From the NCBI GenBank assembly GCA_903892515.1, contig CAITIS010000077.1, positions 25,949-89,948 of the forward strand: a stretch of 64,000 nt of DNA, read 5' to 3'. The notes under the pieces were generated by a model, which did not search any database, was not told the DNA's origin, and saw nothing but the letters and a program-made list of their open reading frames with translations. The translations under genes and the position numbers were made by a program. This DNA comes from an uncultured Planctomycetota bacterium (GTDB lineage Bacteria > Planctomycetota > Phycisphaerae > SM23-33). Positions 1 through 11,100 of this stretch are shown one piece after another (position 1 is the first letter of the stretch; every line of letters starts with the position of its first letter).

Positions 1-678
1 CTGTACGACAGCATCCGCGAAACGTTTCTTCGGCAAGAGCCCTCGCTGCTGGGGGCCATTCGGCGCAGCGATTACGGCACCGCGCGCAGCATCATCAACA
101 GCATGCTGGTGGCCATGCTGCATCGGGCGGGCGAAAACGTGACCCTGGCCAAGACGTTCTTCCTGGAACTGGTGGTGATGATGTGCCGCACAGCCGTTGA
201 AGCCGGCGGCAACCCCGAGCAACTGCTGGGCGCGGATTTCCAGAGCCTCTCGAAGCTCTCGACCATCCAGACGAGCGAGGAACTGGCCCGGTGGCTGCAC
301 ACGGTGCTCGAGCACGTGATGGACACGATATCCTCGGCCGCCGGCCAGCCGGCCATCGTGCGACTGACGGCAGCGCTGGAGTACATGACTGACCATCTGG
401 GTTCGGACATCAGCCGCGACGACATCGCCAGGGCCGCCCACCTGTCGCCCTCGCACTTCAGCCGCCTGTTCAAACACGAGCTGGGAATCAGTTGCGGCGT
501 GTGCCTAAACCAGATGCGGGTCGAGCGGGCCGCCGAAATGCTGGTGCGGTCGGATATGTCGCTGGCGAGGGTCGCCATGGCCTGCGGATTTTCAGACCAG
601 AGCTACTTCACCAAGGTCTTCCGAGCGCACTTCGGCAGAACGCCGAAGGTTTACCGCAGGCAGCAGCTGGATACCTGA
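1..678 (+). CDS. AraC-family transcriptional regulator, C-terminal part (5' end outside window)
   Basis: The frame is open from base 1, so only the last 225 residues are present and the start lies upstream. The C-terminal ~100 residues are a double helix-turn-helix AraC/XylS DNA-binding domain: a first HTH around DDIARAAHLSPSHFSRLFK, then the second HTH and signature segment with ACGFSDQSYFTKVFRAHFG and TPKVYRR at the end. The visible part before it is helical and has no recognisable sensor motif; a PocR-like or similar ligand domain may lie outside the window. It should bind DNA and activate or repress nearby carbon-use genes, but the target is unknown. The family call is firm; the ligand cannot be inferred. 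Confidence 0.9.
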   Translation: MYDSIRETFLRQEPSLLGAIRRSDYGTARSIINSMLVAMLHRAGENVTLAKTFFLELVVMMCRTAVEAGGNPEQLLGADFQSLSKLSTIQTSEELARWLHTVLEHVMDTISSAAGQPAIVRLTAALEYMTDHLGSDISRDDIARAAHLSPSHFSRLFKHELGISCGVCLNQMRVERAAEMLVRSDMSLARVAMACGFSDQSYFTKVFRAHFGRTPKVYRRQQLDT

Positions 679-978
679 CCGCGCGGAGAGGATCCTCCCC
701 TCGTCGGGAATGCCGCAACTCGGTTGACCATCGCGTGAGCCGCACATGCCTTTGCGGCCGATGGATGACGTCAAAAATGGCGAAATATTGCCTTGCCCAT
801 GACACCAACTGACGATTCTTCTTGCACCTTCCATATAAACTTTTACAATAGAGGGGCGTTGTCGTAACGGATCCGGCTTCTCGGCCACGGCTATGCAGTT
901 CTTCCGTGCCTTGCCGGATGTTTTCGGCGGGACCCCTTCTGCACTAATTCCTGCCATGTTGTACGAGGAGCGTCTGGC
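679..978. other. Intergenic region between the AraC gene and the lipoprotein run
   Basis: No convincing gene lies here. The only notable signal is a promoter-like sequence near 822-849 in a locally AT-rich patch. No strong terminator hairpin was seen after the AraC stop codon. Confidence 0.5.
822..849 (+). promoter_or_regulatory. Candidate sigma70-type promoter for the 979-5142 gene run
   Basis: TTGCAC at 822-827 and TACAAT at 844-849 are separated by 16 bp in an AT-rich patch within a GC-rich spacer. The -10 matches five of six consensus bases; the -35 matches only the TTG and little else. It would give a leader of about 120 nt before the GTG start at 979. Seen by eye only. Confidence 0.35.
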
Positions 979-1203
979 GTGCCTTCACCTCGCACTACAA
1001 CCAGCGGCAGCTCCCTGAGACCTCCCGGCTTGCTGTTGCGCGCCGTGGTTTTCGCCGCGGCCTGGCTGGCGTGCTTCTGGATGGCTGGATGCACTTTTGG
1101 CAAGGGTCACCCCGAGTACGAGCGGCGCATCGATCAGCTCAACAAGACATCTCAAGAACTGCCTGCGACATCGTCCAGCGCACCGGCGGATAAAGGAGTC
1201 TAA
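979..1203 (+). CDS. Small predicted lipoprotein (74 aa)
   Basis: GTG start with GAGGAG 8 nt upstream. The N-terminus has a basic stretch, a hydrophobic core (LLRAVVFAAAWLACFW) and the lipobox MAGC, so the mature protein would be a lipid-anchored peptide of about 45 residues, rich in charged and Ser/Pro residues. No domain is recognised. It is the first of a closely spaced set: the next lipoprotein starts 5 nt downstream. This suggests a shared envelope function with the metalloprotease further along, but that is inference. Other possibility: a non-functional leader gene. Confidence 0.6.
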   Translation: MPSPRTTTSGSSLRPPGLLLRAVVFAAAWLACFWMAGCTFGKGHPEYERRIDQLNKTSQELPATSSSAPADKGV

Positions 1204-1208
1204 CCCAG

Positions 1209-1763
1209 ATGAGTTCAAGGCCGCATGTTTCACGCGATCGAGGAATACGATGGCCAGCGGCTATGTTCCTGGCTGCGGCCCTGTCATGTCTGGGTGGCTG
1301 CGACAGCGTGCTGACGGTGCCCAAAACCCACATGACGCAGGAATACACCCCTCAGACGTATGAATTCAAGTCAGACCCTGCCATCGTGTGGAACGCGCTG
1401 GTGGCGGAGATGGCCGCCGAAACCGGCCAGACGCCGATAGCTCAGGACGCCGACGACCGCATGGGATCATGGGCCGCGACCATGAAGCGCACCAAGTGGA
1501 TCGAGGTCGCCAGCGAAAGCATCCCCGACCACTTCTGGATCCCGCGAGAAGGCCAGGGGCTGACCACTGGTTGGGTAGACGTGGGCCCATCCGGCCGGGG
1601 CAGCAACCTGTACCTGTCGCGCGTCTACATGTGCGACAGCCTGTACCAATTGACCGTCCCCTCTCGCGGGGATTTCGAGAGAAGCGTTGTGGCCCGCATG
1701 CGCAAGCGGCTGGGCGAATCCCAAGCAGCTTCCCCTGTCACGGAAAAGGCGGCACATCCTTGA
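1209..1763 (+). CDS. Predicted lipoprotein of unknown function (184 aa)
   Basis: ATG start 5 nt after the preceding stop codon, with AAAGGAG upstream. The signal peptide ends in the lipobox LGGC near residue 31, so it is probably anchored to a membrane facing the periplasm. The mature part contains a segment with an alternating polar pattern (YEFKSDPAIVWNALVAEMAA) resembling lipoproteins that adopt a small alpha/beta fold, and ends in a basic helix. No catalytic motif is seen. Its stop overlaps the TTG start of the M48 protease gene by the TTGA arrangement, so the two are probably translationally coupled and may act together at the envelope. Confidence 0.7.
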   Translation: MSSRPHVSRDRGIRWPAAMFLAAALSCLGGCDSVLTVPKTHMTQEYTPQTYEFKSDPAIVWNALVAEMAAETGQTPIAQDADDRMGSWAATMKRTKWIEVASESIPDHFWIPREGQGLTTGWVDVGPSGRGSNLYLSRVYMCDSLYQLTVPSRGDFERSVVARMRKRLGESQAASPVTEKAAHP

Positions 1764-3223
1764 ACACGACCACTCGCACGCGATGCGTCTGGGGCCTGCT
1801 GGCGCTGCTGAGCCTGATGCCCGTGGGCGGCTGCTACTACCGCTGGGTTCCCCAGAGCGAGTACCTCAAGCGCTACCAGAACAAGTGCGCCGACACGGCG
1901 CTGCCGCCATCCGACCAGATCGTCAAGGAGGGGCTGACGCGTTCGTTCGGCTCCTCGACCGCGGACGTGTGGCGTGCGTGTCTGCGGATTGCGGCGCAGA
2001 AGTCGGCGGTGCTGGCCGCCGATGGCGGTCAGGGCGGCAACTCGCCGCGTCGACTGATGATCGTGGACGGCCAGCAACTCTTGCTCATTCAGCAGGCCAG
2101 CCAGGGCGGCGTCGATGCCACCACGTTCATGGACACGTGGCTGGCGGTCACGGTCGTGCCCGACGGCGCCGGCTGCAAAGTGAGCGTTGCCTGGGTGCAT
2201 CCGCAGACCAACCAGGTCGCGCCCTTTCCTGCCCTGAAGCCCGAAGAGAAGCCCCATGCCAGCATCGCCCTGATACCCCCGATCGCCAAGCAATTCTTCG
2301 TCGCCCGCGAGCGCAAGTTCGTTCCGCACGCCAAGGCCGAGGAATTCCAGGGGGAACTGGCCATGCAACTGTATGGCCCGGGGCAGTGGCTGCCCAGGGT
2401 CAAGTACCCTCAGCACGCCTCGCGCGGCCAGGCTCCGGGTGTCATAGTCCGGCCTGATCCCGGCTATCCGCAATTAAAGAACGATTACGGGAACTGGTGC
2501 TCACTGCTGCTGCGCAGAAACGTCTACGTGGTTGACAGCCCCGAGCTGATGGCGGAGCTGACGCGTATTCTGGATGACCTCAAAAAGGCCGCGGGCAAGC
2601 AGAACATGCCCACGCGGCTGTGCGTCATCGCCTCGGGGCAGGTGAACGCCTTCTCTCTGCCCAACGGCGACATATTCATCTGCGCCGGGCTGTTGGACGT
2701 GCTCTCGGACGCCCACGAGGTGGCGGCGGTGCTGGCGCACGAACTGGATCACTATGTCCAGCACGACGCGGTGTACAAGATCCAGAATGAGTACAGCACG
2801 TTGGTGGCGGTGGAGATCCTGGAGGCGGCGATGGTCGTAGGCGGCAGCGTTGCCGGCGCGGCGATTGCCCCAGCGGCCGCGGGCGTCATCAATCCCGGCG
2901 CCCAGTTCGCGTCTTCGATGCTGAACAACGCCGTGTCGCTGGCTGCCGCATACGCCGGCGCGGGCATCCAGGACACGGTGGTGATGGGCTATTCGCAGGA
3001 AGTTGAACTCCGCGCCGACCGCAATGCCATGCGCTACATGTGGTCGGCCGGGTATGACCGTCAGGCCATGATGCATGTGATGAATAAGCTCAAGGACATG
3101 GAGGTGGCCGCGCGCGAGGCCAAAGCCAATTGCGGCTCGGCCCTGGTCAACTGCAAGCCGGGCGTGGAAACGCGGCTGGCGGAGATGAAGAAGGTCCAGG
3201 AAGAACTGGACAAGGCGCGGTAA
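1760..3223 (+). CDS. M48-family zinc metalloprotease lipoprotein (487 aa)
   Basis: The zinc-binding motif HELDH is at residues 327-331, and the third ligand lies in the segment ELRAD at 416-420, as in M48 (HtpX/BepA/Oma1-like) peptidases. The N-terminal signal peptide ends in the lipobox VGGC, so the enzyme is a lipoprotein facing the periplasm. Residues ~40-200 form a domain without a known name. A hydrophobic Ala/Gly-rich stretch lies between the HExxH motif and the third ligand. I chose the TTG at 1760, which overlaps the upstream stop codon, because it gives a complete lipoprotein signal; the same frame stays open much further upstream but that part only shadows the preceding gene. A role in envelope protein quality control is inferred from BepA-like relatives. 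Confidence 0.85.
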   Translation: MNTTTRTRCVWGLLALLSLMPVGGCYYRWVPQSEYLKRYQNKCADTALPPSDQIVKEGLTRSFGSSTADVWRACLRIAAQKSAVLAADGGQGGNSPRRLMIVDGQQLLLIQQASQGGVDATTFMDTWLAVTVVPDGAGCKVSVAWVHPQTNQVAPFPALKPEEKPHASIALIPPIAKQFFVARERKFVPHAKAEEFQGELAMQLYGPGQWLPRVKYPQHASRGQAPGVIVRPDPGYPQLKNDYGNWCSLLLRRNVYVVDSPELMAELTRILDDLKKAAGKQNMPTRLCVIASGQVNAFSLPNGDIFICAGLLDVLSDAHEVAAVLAHELDHYVQHDAVYKIQNEYSTLVAVEILEAAMVVGGSVAGAAIAPAAAGVINPGAQFASSMLNNAVSLAAAYAGAGIQDTVVMGYSQEVELRADRNAMRYMWSAGYDRQAMMHVMNKLKDMEVAAREAKANCGSALVNCKPGVETRLAEMKKVQEELDKAR

Positions 3224-4611
3224 TGCGACGGGGCAACAAACCAGACAAGACCGTGCCGGGTCAGCCGAAAGCTTCCGCATCTCCTGCCGAGCCCGCCCCG
3301 GCCGAAGCGGCGCGCGGCGCTAAGCCTGCTGGGGCCTCGCACCGACTCGCGCGCGACGCCGTCATAGGCGCGGCGTTGATTATCGTAGCGGTTGGGATCG
3401 GGCTATGGACGGCTGACTCCCGCTTCTCGCAACAGGTCTCGCTCTCGACGTACGACGGCATCCAGTCCATTCTGCAGGCGAAGGAGTGTCCGGTCGTCAT
3501 CGTCGATATCACCAACCTCAACTCGGTGCGCTGGGCCGACGGGCGTATGTTGACCGACCGCAAGACCCTGGGCGAGGTCGTGTCTCTGATCGCCCGGCAA
3601 CGCCCCGCGGCCATTGGCGTCGATATCGACTTCTCGCCCAATTACAATCCGCTGGCCCCGGGCAGCCCGCCGACGTATCACGCCCCAGGCCGGGAGGATC
3701 CCGACTTCTTCGACGCCTGCTTAAGCAGCCGGCGTGATGGCGTGCCGGTCTATCTTGGAGCATACCGCTCCAGCAAGCGACCGCGCGGGGAAGTGCTGGT
3801 CGAGCCGCGGTATGCCGACTTGGCCGCGGACATCCGCACGGATGTGGCGGATAACCGCCTTGTCCCGGCCTCGTTTCGCTGGCAGGCGGAGGGCCAGGAG
3901 ATTCCATCGCTCTCGGCCGCCACTGCCCAGGCGTACCGCACGGAGCAGGCAGCGGCGCCGTCGTGGCTGAGGTGGGCGCTGCACAGCGAAGTGGACACGC
4001 CCGTCGGTTCGGGCGGGCGGGCACGCGAGATCTACGTCGATTTCAGCGCCATCGACACGCTCGTGCAGGAACGCGTCAACTTTATCGACCTGTCGGGGAC
4101 CATCGACCACGCCGCCTTTGAGAACATTCGCGGCCGCCTGTCCGGCCGAATCGTGCTGCTGGGCTCGGCCGACATGGACAACCCCAAGGAAGGCTGCTTC
4201 ACCGTGCCCGGGCGGCGCATTGCGTATCCCGGCGTGTACCTGCACGGCACCGCCGCTTACACGCAGGCGCGCAGCCCACTGATGTCGCTTTCGCGGAATG
4301 GACGCATCGCGGTGGACGTGGTGCTCTCCGTGATCGTGCTGGCGACGGTGTGCCTGTTGCGCTGGTGGCTCATCCATAGCCGCCGTCCCAACGCGGAACG
4401 GTGGCGGGACCGCCTGCCGTGGGTGATTACCGTTGTGGTAATGTCGGGAACTTTCGTTGTGGGGGTGCTGTTCGTCAATTACACCCGCGTCGTCTGGGAT
4501 GATTTCGTGCTCGTATTCCTCGCCATGGGACTGCATGTGCCCGTGGAAAGCCAGGTCGAGAAGTTGGCGCACGCCCGGAGCGAACCGCCGCATGACCCCA
4601 AACCATCTTGA
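3223..4611 (+). CDS. CHASE2-domain membrane protein without an effector domain (462 aa)
   Basis: The ATG overlaps the protease stop codon (TAATG), so the two are coupled. After a Pro/Ala-rich cytoplasmic tail there is one membrane segment (about residues 45-64), then a ~280-residue extracytoplasmic domain with CHASE2 features such as VVIVDITNLNSVRW, the AAIGVDIDFSP segment and a late GRIVLLGSADMDN segment. Three closing membrane segments follow (around 357-377, 398-417, 422-436). CHASE2 domains normally precede a kinase, adenylyl cyclase or other output domain; here the protein ends about 20 residues after the last membrane helix. It may sense a signal and pass it to a partner, possibly the neighbouring protease. 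That role is inference. Confidence 0.75.
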   Translation: MRRGNKPDKTVPGQPKASASPAEPAPAEAARGAKPAGASHRLARDAVIGAALIIVAVGIGLWTADSRFSQQVSLSTYDGIQSILQAKECPVVIVDITNLNSVRWADGRMLTDRKTLGEVVSLIARQRPAAIGVDIDFSPNYNPLAPGSPPTYHAPGREDPDFFDACLSSRRDGVPVYLGAYRSSKRPRGEVLVEPRYADLAADIRTDVADNRLVPASFRWQAEGQEIPSLSAATAQAYRTEQAAAPSWLRWALHSEVDTPVGSGGRAREIYVDFSAIDTLVQERVNFIDLSGTIDHAAFENIRGRLSGRIVLLGSADMDNPKEGCFTVPGRRIAYPGVYLHGTAAYTQARSPLMSLSRNGRIAVDVVLSVIVLATVCLLRWWLIHSRRPNAERWRDRLPWVITVVVMSGTFVVGVLFVNYTRVVWDDFVLVFLAMGLHVPVESQVEKLAHARSEPPHDPKPS

Positions 4612-4623
4612 GAAAGGTCTGCC

Positions 4624-5142
4624 ATGATCCTGTCACGCAACGCCTGTATCGCCTGTGCGACCGCCTCGCTCGTGCTGACGCTGGCGTGGTGTCAGCCGGT
4701 CACCACCCAGAGGGCCACTGCCCCCGCGTCATCGTCGGCGAGCAGGGCGACTGCCACAAGCGGGATTTCATCGCTCCAGATTCCCGCCGAAGGGGCCTGG
4801 GATTTTCTCGACGACTCCAAGGCCGTGGGATTGAAGCTCCGCTGGAAGGAGCACACCTTCGTCATGACTATCCGGCCTGCCACCAAGGACGCGAATGATC
4901 GCTTCGCCCAGGCGGGCATATCCGGGATGGGTAGCGGGGAGTCGGTGCGGCTCATTTCAGGCGAATTCGCCGTCGACGGGACGCAGGTGCTGCTGTCCGC
5001 GACGTCGGGCCTGTTTGAGTACTCCGGCGGCGGCTCGCGCATGACCTTCATGCTGGGCGAGAATGGAGCCGCCCTCACCAATACCAAGGGGCTTATGCTG
5101 CGGCGGGTGGGCACGCCTGCCACCAACGTCGCCGCGCATTGA
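4624..5142 (+). CDS. Predicted exported protein (172 aa), possible lipoprotein
   Basis: ATG start with AGAAAGG upstream, 12 nt after the CHASE2 gene. The N-terminus has a hydrophobic signal region ending in LAWC near residue 23; Trp before the Cys is unusual for a lipobox, so it may be secreted rather than lipidated. A Ser/Ala/Thr-rich linker follows, then a compact beta-rich domain with alternating hydrophobics. No known domain is recognised. It closes the 979-5142 run and is convergent with the giant surface protein gene, with only ~40 nt between their stops. Confidence 0.65.
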   Translation: MILSRNACIACATASLVLTLAWCQPVTTQRATAPASSSASRATATSGISSLQIPAEGAWDFLDDSKAVGLKLRWKEHTFVMTIRPATKDANDRFAQAGISGMGSGESVRLISGEFAVDGTQVLLSATSGLFEYSGGGSRMTFMLGENGAALTNTKGLMLRRVGTPATNVAAH

Positions 5143-5183
5143 CCCGGCCGACACCTGTTGAAATGCTGATTGTGTCTTGCCGG

Positions 5184-8100
5184 TCAGGCAACGACCTTGA
5201 TGTCCGCCAGGGCGGACGTCAGGGTGTTGTCCAACAGGTTGATCTCCTGAATCGGATTATCCGTGACGATGGCCCGCAGGTAGTAGTCGCCGACGTTGGG
5301 CTTATTGCCGAACGTGCCCCAATCGACTGGCACGATCTTGGTGGCCGAGCCCTTGGCGGCTATGGAGGCGACGCTGACGGAGCCCAAGCTCGTGACTTGG
5401 GTGGCGTCGGTGCTGCTGATGAGTTGGAGTTCCAGGAACGACGTGGCCGCCGCGCTGCCGGCATTCGACAGCTTGACGGTCACGGCCAATGTCTGGGCCG
5501 CGCTGGCCAGGCTGAGGGTCTTGGGGCTGTATGCCAGGTTCTTGACGGCGAAGTCCAGGTACGTCTCGTTGTCGGCAATAGTGACGGCGGCCACTGCCTT
5601 CGACGCGTTGACCACGTAGTCACTTGAGGCCGTCAGGCATAGCTGCACGATCTCGGGCCCCTCGGACAGGCTGTCATCGATGGGGGTGATCGTGATGGTG
5701 ACGGAACTCTGGCCGATGGCGAAATCCGCCGTCCCCGACAGGGTCGAATAGTCCACGCCATTGCTGGCCGGGCCCATGAAGCCGTACTGCACGGTGAGCG
5801 CCCCGGCCGTTGAGCCAGTACGCGTGATTTTGAACGTGCCCATGCCGGCCGCGGCGGGATTGGTCTCGCTGGCGGCGGCCTTGGTGGCGGCGATGCTGAT
5901 CGTGGGGGCCGTCAGCAGCCGCGATGTCATGTTCACGACGGTCAACTCGCTGCCGTGCACGCCGTCATCGCCCTGGAAGTAGATCATCCCGTTCATTACG
6001 GCGAAGCCGGCCGCGTTGGATGAGCCCGCCATCGCATTGACGTCGGCCAACATGACTGTGCCCGCGGCCGTTCCATCGCTCTTCCACGGCTCGATGCCAT
6101 GCACGCCGTCGTCGGCCTGGAAGTACAACACGCCATTGCGGGCCGCCAGGTTCGTCGGATCGGAGCCGTCGTATTGGTCGCGGATGTCCTTGACGAGCCT
6201 GGTTCCCGCCGCCGTGCCGTCTGACTTCCACAACTCAGTGCCGTGCCCATTGTCGTAGGCGGCGAAGTACAGCAGTCCATTGCATACCGTCAGGTCGCTC
6301 GGCGAGGAATAACTGGCGCCTTCGAAGATGTCACTGACCAGGACCGTTCCGCCGTTCGTGCCATCACTCTTCCAGAGTTCAGCGCCGTGGGTGGCGTCGG
6401 TGGCCTGGAAATACAGCAGGCCGTTATATGCGGTCAGATACATTGGATAGGAACCAACGTTTGCATCGGTATCGATGTCTTTGACCAGGAACGTGCCGGC
6501 GCTTGTGCCATTGCTCCGGCCCAGTTCCGTGCCGTAGTTCGAGTCGGTATACACGAAGTACAGCAGGCCTCCGCAGCCGGTCAGCTGTGAGGGCTGAGCG
6601 GAAAAGCTGCCCAGGTCCTTCACCATCTTCGTCCCGGCGACGGTGCCGTCACTCTTCCATAGCTGGTAGCCGTGCGTTTGGTCGTAGCCCTGAAAGAACA
6701 GCGCGCTGCTGCCGGCGGTCAGGTATATGGGGTAAATGGACGATCCCACGTCCAGCTCCACAGTGCCGGCCTCTGTGCCATCGCTCTTCCAAAGCGAAAC
6801 GTCGGCGCCATCGGCCGAGAAGTACAGCGAGCCGTTCCAGACCGTCAGTTGGGACACCTCGCTGCCGTACGGGCCGCTGTAGGCGTCTTTGACCAGGACG
6901 GTGCCAGCCGCCGAGCCGTCACTTTTCCACAGTTCGTAGCCATGGATGCCGTCGTCGGCGCCGAAGTACAACGCATTGTGGAAGACCGTCAGATGAGAGA
7001 TGCCGGAGCTGGCAAGGCCGGGAAGGATGTCCTTGACCATCACCGTGCTGGCGGCCGTGCCGTTGCTGCGCCACAGTTCATAACCGTGAATGCCGTCATC
7101 GGCCAGGAAGTACGTGCTGCCGTTGAGGATGATCGGGGCTCCGGCATTGGTTGGCTCGGAAAAGCCGGCGCCGGCCTTCATCGTGATGACCTGCTTTGTG
7201 CCAGCGGCCGAGCCGTCGCTCTTCCACAAGTCGTAGCCATGCGCGCCGTCGTCCACCTTGAAGTACAGCATGCCGTTGTAGCTGGCCATATCCTTGGGGG
7301 AAGAACTGGAATAGCCCGGGGCGATGTCCTTGACCATGACCGTGCCCGCCGCGGTGCCGTCGCTCTTCCAAAGCTCCTCGCCCTTGCTGTCGCCGGCTCG
7401 GAAGTAGAGCATTCCGTTGCATGCCGTCAGGTACTGGGGATAGGAAGAGGCGGTGCCAGGCTGGATGTCTTTCACCAACACCGTGCCACCGGGGGTCCCG
7501 TCGCTCTTCCAGAGTTCCGAGCCCGTCGCCGCCGTATCGCCGTCGCTGGGGCGGTAGCCCCAGGCGTAGAAGTAGAGCACGTTGCCCACTGCCGTGAGAC
7601 AGTTCGGATTGGACCCGGTCGCGCCTTCGTATATGTCCTTGACGGTCACGGTGCCCGCGCTGGTGCCGTCGCTGGTCCAGAGTTCGCCGCCCTCACCGGG
7701 CTTGTTCCTGGAGAAGAACAGCCGGCTCCCGCAAGCCGTCATGAAGTTGATGCCAGCGGACCCACTCCCGGCTGCCAGGTCCGCCACCAGCTGCGTGCCG
7801 TCGGAGCTGCCATCGCTCTTCCACAGCTCGTAGCCGTGCGGGCCGTCATTGGCCAGGAAGAAGAGGGTGCCGCCAACGGCCGTGAGGGCGTACGGTGATG
7901 AGCCGCCCGCTCCGGCGTATATGTCCTTGACGGCGACGGTGCCACCGGCCGTTCCATCGCTCTTCCAGAGCTCAGTGCCAGTGCTTCCATAGGCGGAAAA
8001 GTACAGCGCCCCGTTCATGACCGTCAGATACGATGGAGCACTGGAGCCCGATCCGTCAGCGATGTTCTTGAGCAGTGCTGTCCCTGCCGTGGTTCCATCG

Positions 8101-11100
8101 CTCTTCCAGAGTTCCTTGCCGTTCACGCCGTCATCGGCGCCAAAGTAGATCGCGCCATTCATCAGAACCAGGCCGGAGCTGCCTGAAGATCCCGAGCCCG
8201 GATTGATATCCTTGACCAGCACCGTGCCCTTGGCCGTACCGTCGGTCTTCCACAACTCCTTGCCGTGGATGCTGTCGTCGGCCAGGAAGTACAGCGTGTT
8301 GTTCTTCATGACGCCTTTGGACAGCTCGGCATTCGCGAGGGACTTGAGCATAACGTTGGTGGAGGGATTGCCCGTGGCCTTCCAGAGCCGCCCGGATGCC
8401 GAAACGATCATGCTGGCCCCGGCCGCCGCAAAATCATCGATCGGGGCATACGCCAAGCCGTTGATGTCCTTGACCAGCGAGGCCGCGATCGGCGCGTCGT
8501 TGTCCTGGATGGTTATCGTCGCCGAGCCCTTCCCGGCCTTGATCGAGTACATGTTGGTGGGCGAAATCATGATCGTGACCGTTTCGGCGCCCTCGGCCAG
8601 CAGGTCGTCGATCGGCGCAACGTTGATGATCTGCGAGGCCTGGCCCGGGGGGATCATGGCCGTGCCGGCTAGCAGCTGGTAGTCAGTGCCGCTGCTGGCC
8701 GTGCCCCAAACAGAATAGAAGACGGGCATTTGCGCGGTGATCGGCCCGGTGCGCGTGATTGTGAACTGGCCCTTGCCAGTGGTGGCGGGATTCGTCTCGC
8801 TGGCGGAGGTCTTGCTGGCGGTGATGCTGATGACCGGAGCCGACGCCGGCCGGGCCGGATCGTCCATCCCGAACAGCTCGGCGCCGTGGATGCCGTCATT
8901 GGCCTGGAAATACATGATCCCGTTGAGGCTCACAAAGCCGGTGGGGTCGGAATCGCCGCCTCCGGGATTGATATCGGCCACTTGAATCGTGCCGGCTTCG
9001 GTGCCGTCGCTCTTCCACACTTCCGCGCCGTACTGGCCGTCGTCAGCCTGGAAGTAGAGCGCTCCGTTGCACTCGACCAGGCTGCCGATCTTGCCTGACC
9101 CGCTCGAGTTGATCGTCTTGACGACCCCGGTCGTGCCCATGCTCAAGCCGTCGCTCTTCCACAACTGCGCGTTGTCGCTGCCGTCGTTGTCATAGCCGTC
9201 GCTGTCGGAGTAGGCGAAGTAAAGCTCGCCGTTGTAGCCCGTCAAGTTGGTCGGGCGCACGTAGTTGATTCCGGTGCCCAGCGTCGTGACGGTGGTCGTT
9301 CCGGCCGCGGTGCCGTCACTGGTCCAGATCTGGTACCCGTTAGTGCCGGCGTCGGCGACAAAGTAAGGCCGATTGTTGAAGGCGACCAACTGATCGAGAT
9401 CGTTATACGTGGTGTTGCTCAGCAGCTTCGTGCCGCCGAACGTTCCGTCGCTGACGCCTACTTCATTCCCGTAGGTCGCGTCCTCGTAGAGGAAGTACAG
9501 CAGGCTGCCGCCGGCTGTCAGGGAGTGGGGGTACGCGCTTGCGGGATTCAGGTCACGCAGCAGGGCCGTGCCGCCGGCTGTCCCATCGGACTTCCACAAC
9601 TGGTAACCGTTCGTCGCGTCGTAACCGTTGAAGTACAGCGTTCCGTTGCAGACGGTCAACTCGCTTGGATACGTGTTAGAATGAGTCAGCGTGACCGTTC
9701 CCTCGTAGGTCCCGTCCGTCTTCCACAATTCGCCGCCAGAGGAGTCCTGCCCCGAAAAGTACAACGCATTGTTGAAGACCACCAGGTCAGAAACCTCCGT
9801 GGCCTCGACGTTCGCCAGCTGTGTGCCGGCTTCCGTCCCGTCGCTTCGCCACAGTCTGCTGCCATGGGTTTCATCGCCGGCATTGAAGTACAGCACGCCG
9901 TTGAAGACGGCCACGCTGGAGATCCCTGAACTGCCAGGACCGGCGTATATGTCCTTGACCATGGCCGTTCCGGAGGCCGTGCCGTTGCTGCGCCACAACT
10001 CGCTGCCGTGGACGCCGTCATCGGCCACGTAATACAGGACGCCGTTGAAAACCACCGGCTGGAATGCCTTGGCCGGGTCAGCGAACCCCGCACCGGCTTT
10101 GAAGTCCACCACGCTTGTCGTCCCCGCCGCCGTGCCGTCGCTTTTCCACAGGTTGCCGACGTGGGCGCCATCGTCTGTCGTGAAGTAGAGCGATCCGTTA
10201 TAGGCCTTCAACTGTGTTGGCAGAGACGACTGGTAGCCAGGCCGAATGTCTTTGAGCAGGACCGTGCCGTCGGCGGTGCCATCGCTCTTCCATAGCTCCG
10301 CACCCGCATTCGCACTGGTGGCGCGGAAGTAGATCGCGCCGTTGCACACCGTCAAAAGGGCTGGATAGCTGTTGCCGGTGGGATAGAGATCCTTGAGGAG
10401 CGTGGCGCTGGCCCCGTCGCTTTCCCACAACTCGGCGCCCGCGATTCCGTCATTGGCGCAGAAGTACACCTTGGTCCCCAGCGCGACTATGTCCGAAGGA
10501 TACGAACTCGCCGAGCCCGGGCAGATGTCGAACATCTTCGTGCCGGCGCCCGAGCCGTCGCTCACCCAGAGTTCGGTTCCGTTGGTTCCGTCGGAATCGC
10601 TGAAATAAAGCAGCCCGCCATTGCCGACGAGCGAACTGAAGGAGCTGCTGTTGCTGCCCGGGCGGATGTCCTTCACCATGGCAGTTGTCGTGCCATCGGT
10701 CTGCCACAACTCGGATCCGTTCGTGCCGTCGGTGGCCGAGAAGTACAGCCGGCTGCCTGCTACCGTGAGTTGCGCAGGGTATGAGCCGCCGTTGCCCGGC
10801 CGTATATTCGCGAATATGGCCGTTCCAGCCGCCGTGCCGTCGCTCCGCCATAATTCCGTGCCGTTCGTGGGGTCATAGGCCGCAAAGTACAGCCAGCCGT
10901 TCAGAACTTTGAAGCCGTGCGGGGAACCTGCCGAGGAACCTGAAAGGATGTTCTTGAGCATCACCGTCCCGGCCGTTGAGCCGTCGCTCTTCCAAAGCTC
11001 GGCCCCGTTCGTGCCATCGTTGGCCTCGAAGTACAGGACTCCGTTGAACAGCGTCAGGTCCGTGATGCCCGATGAAGCTGTTCCCGGCCAGATGTCCGTC

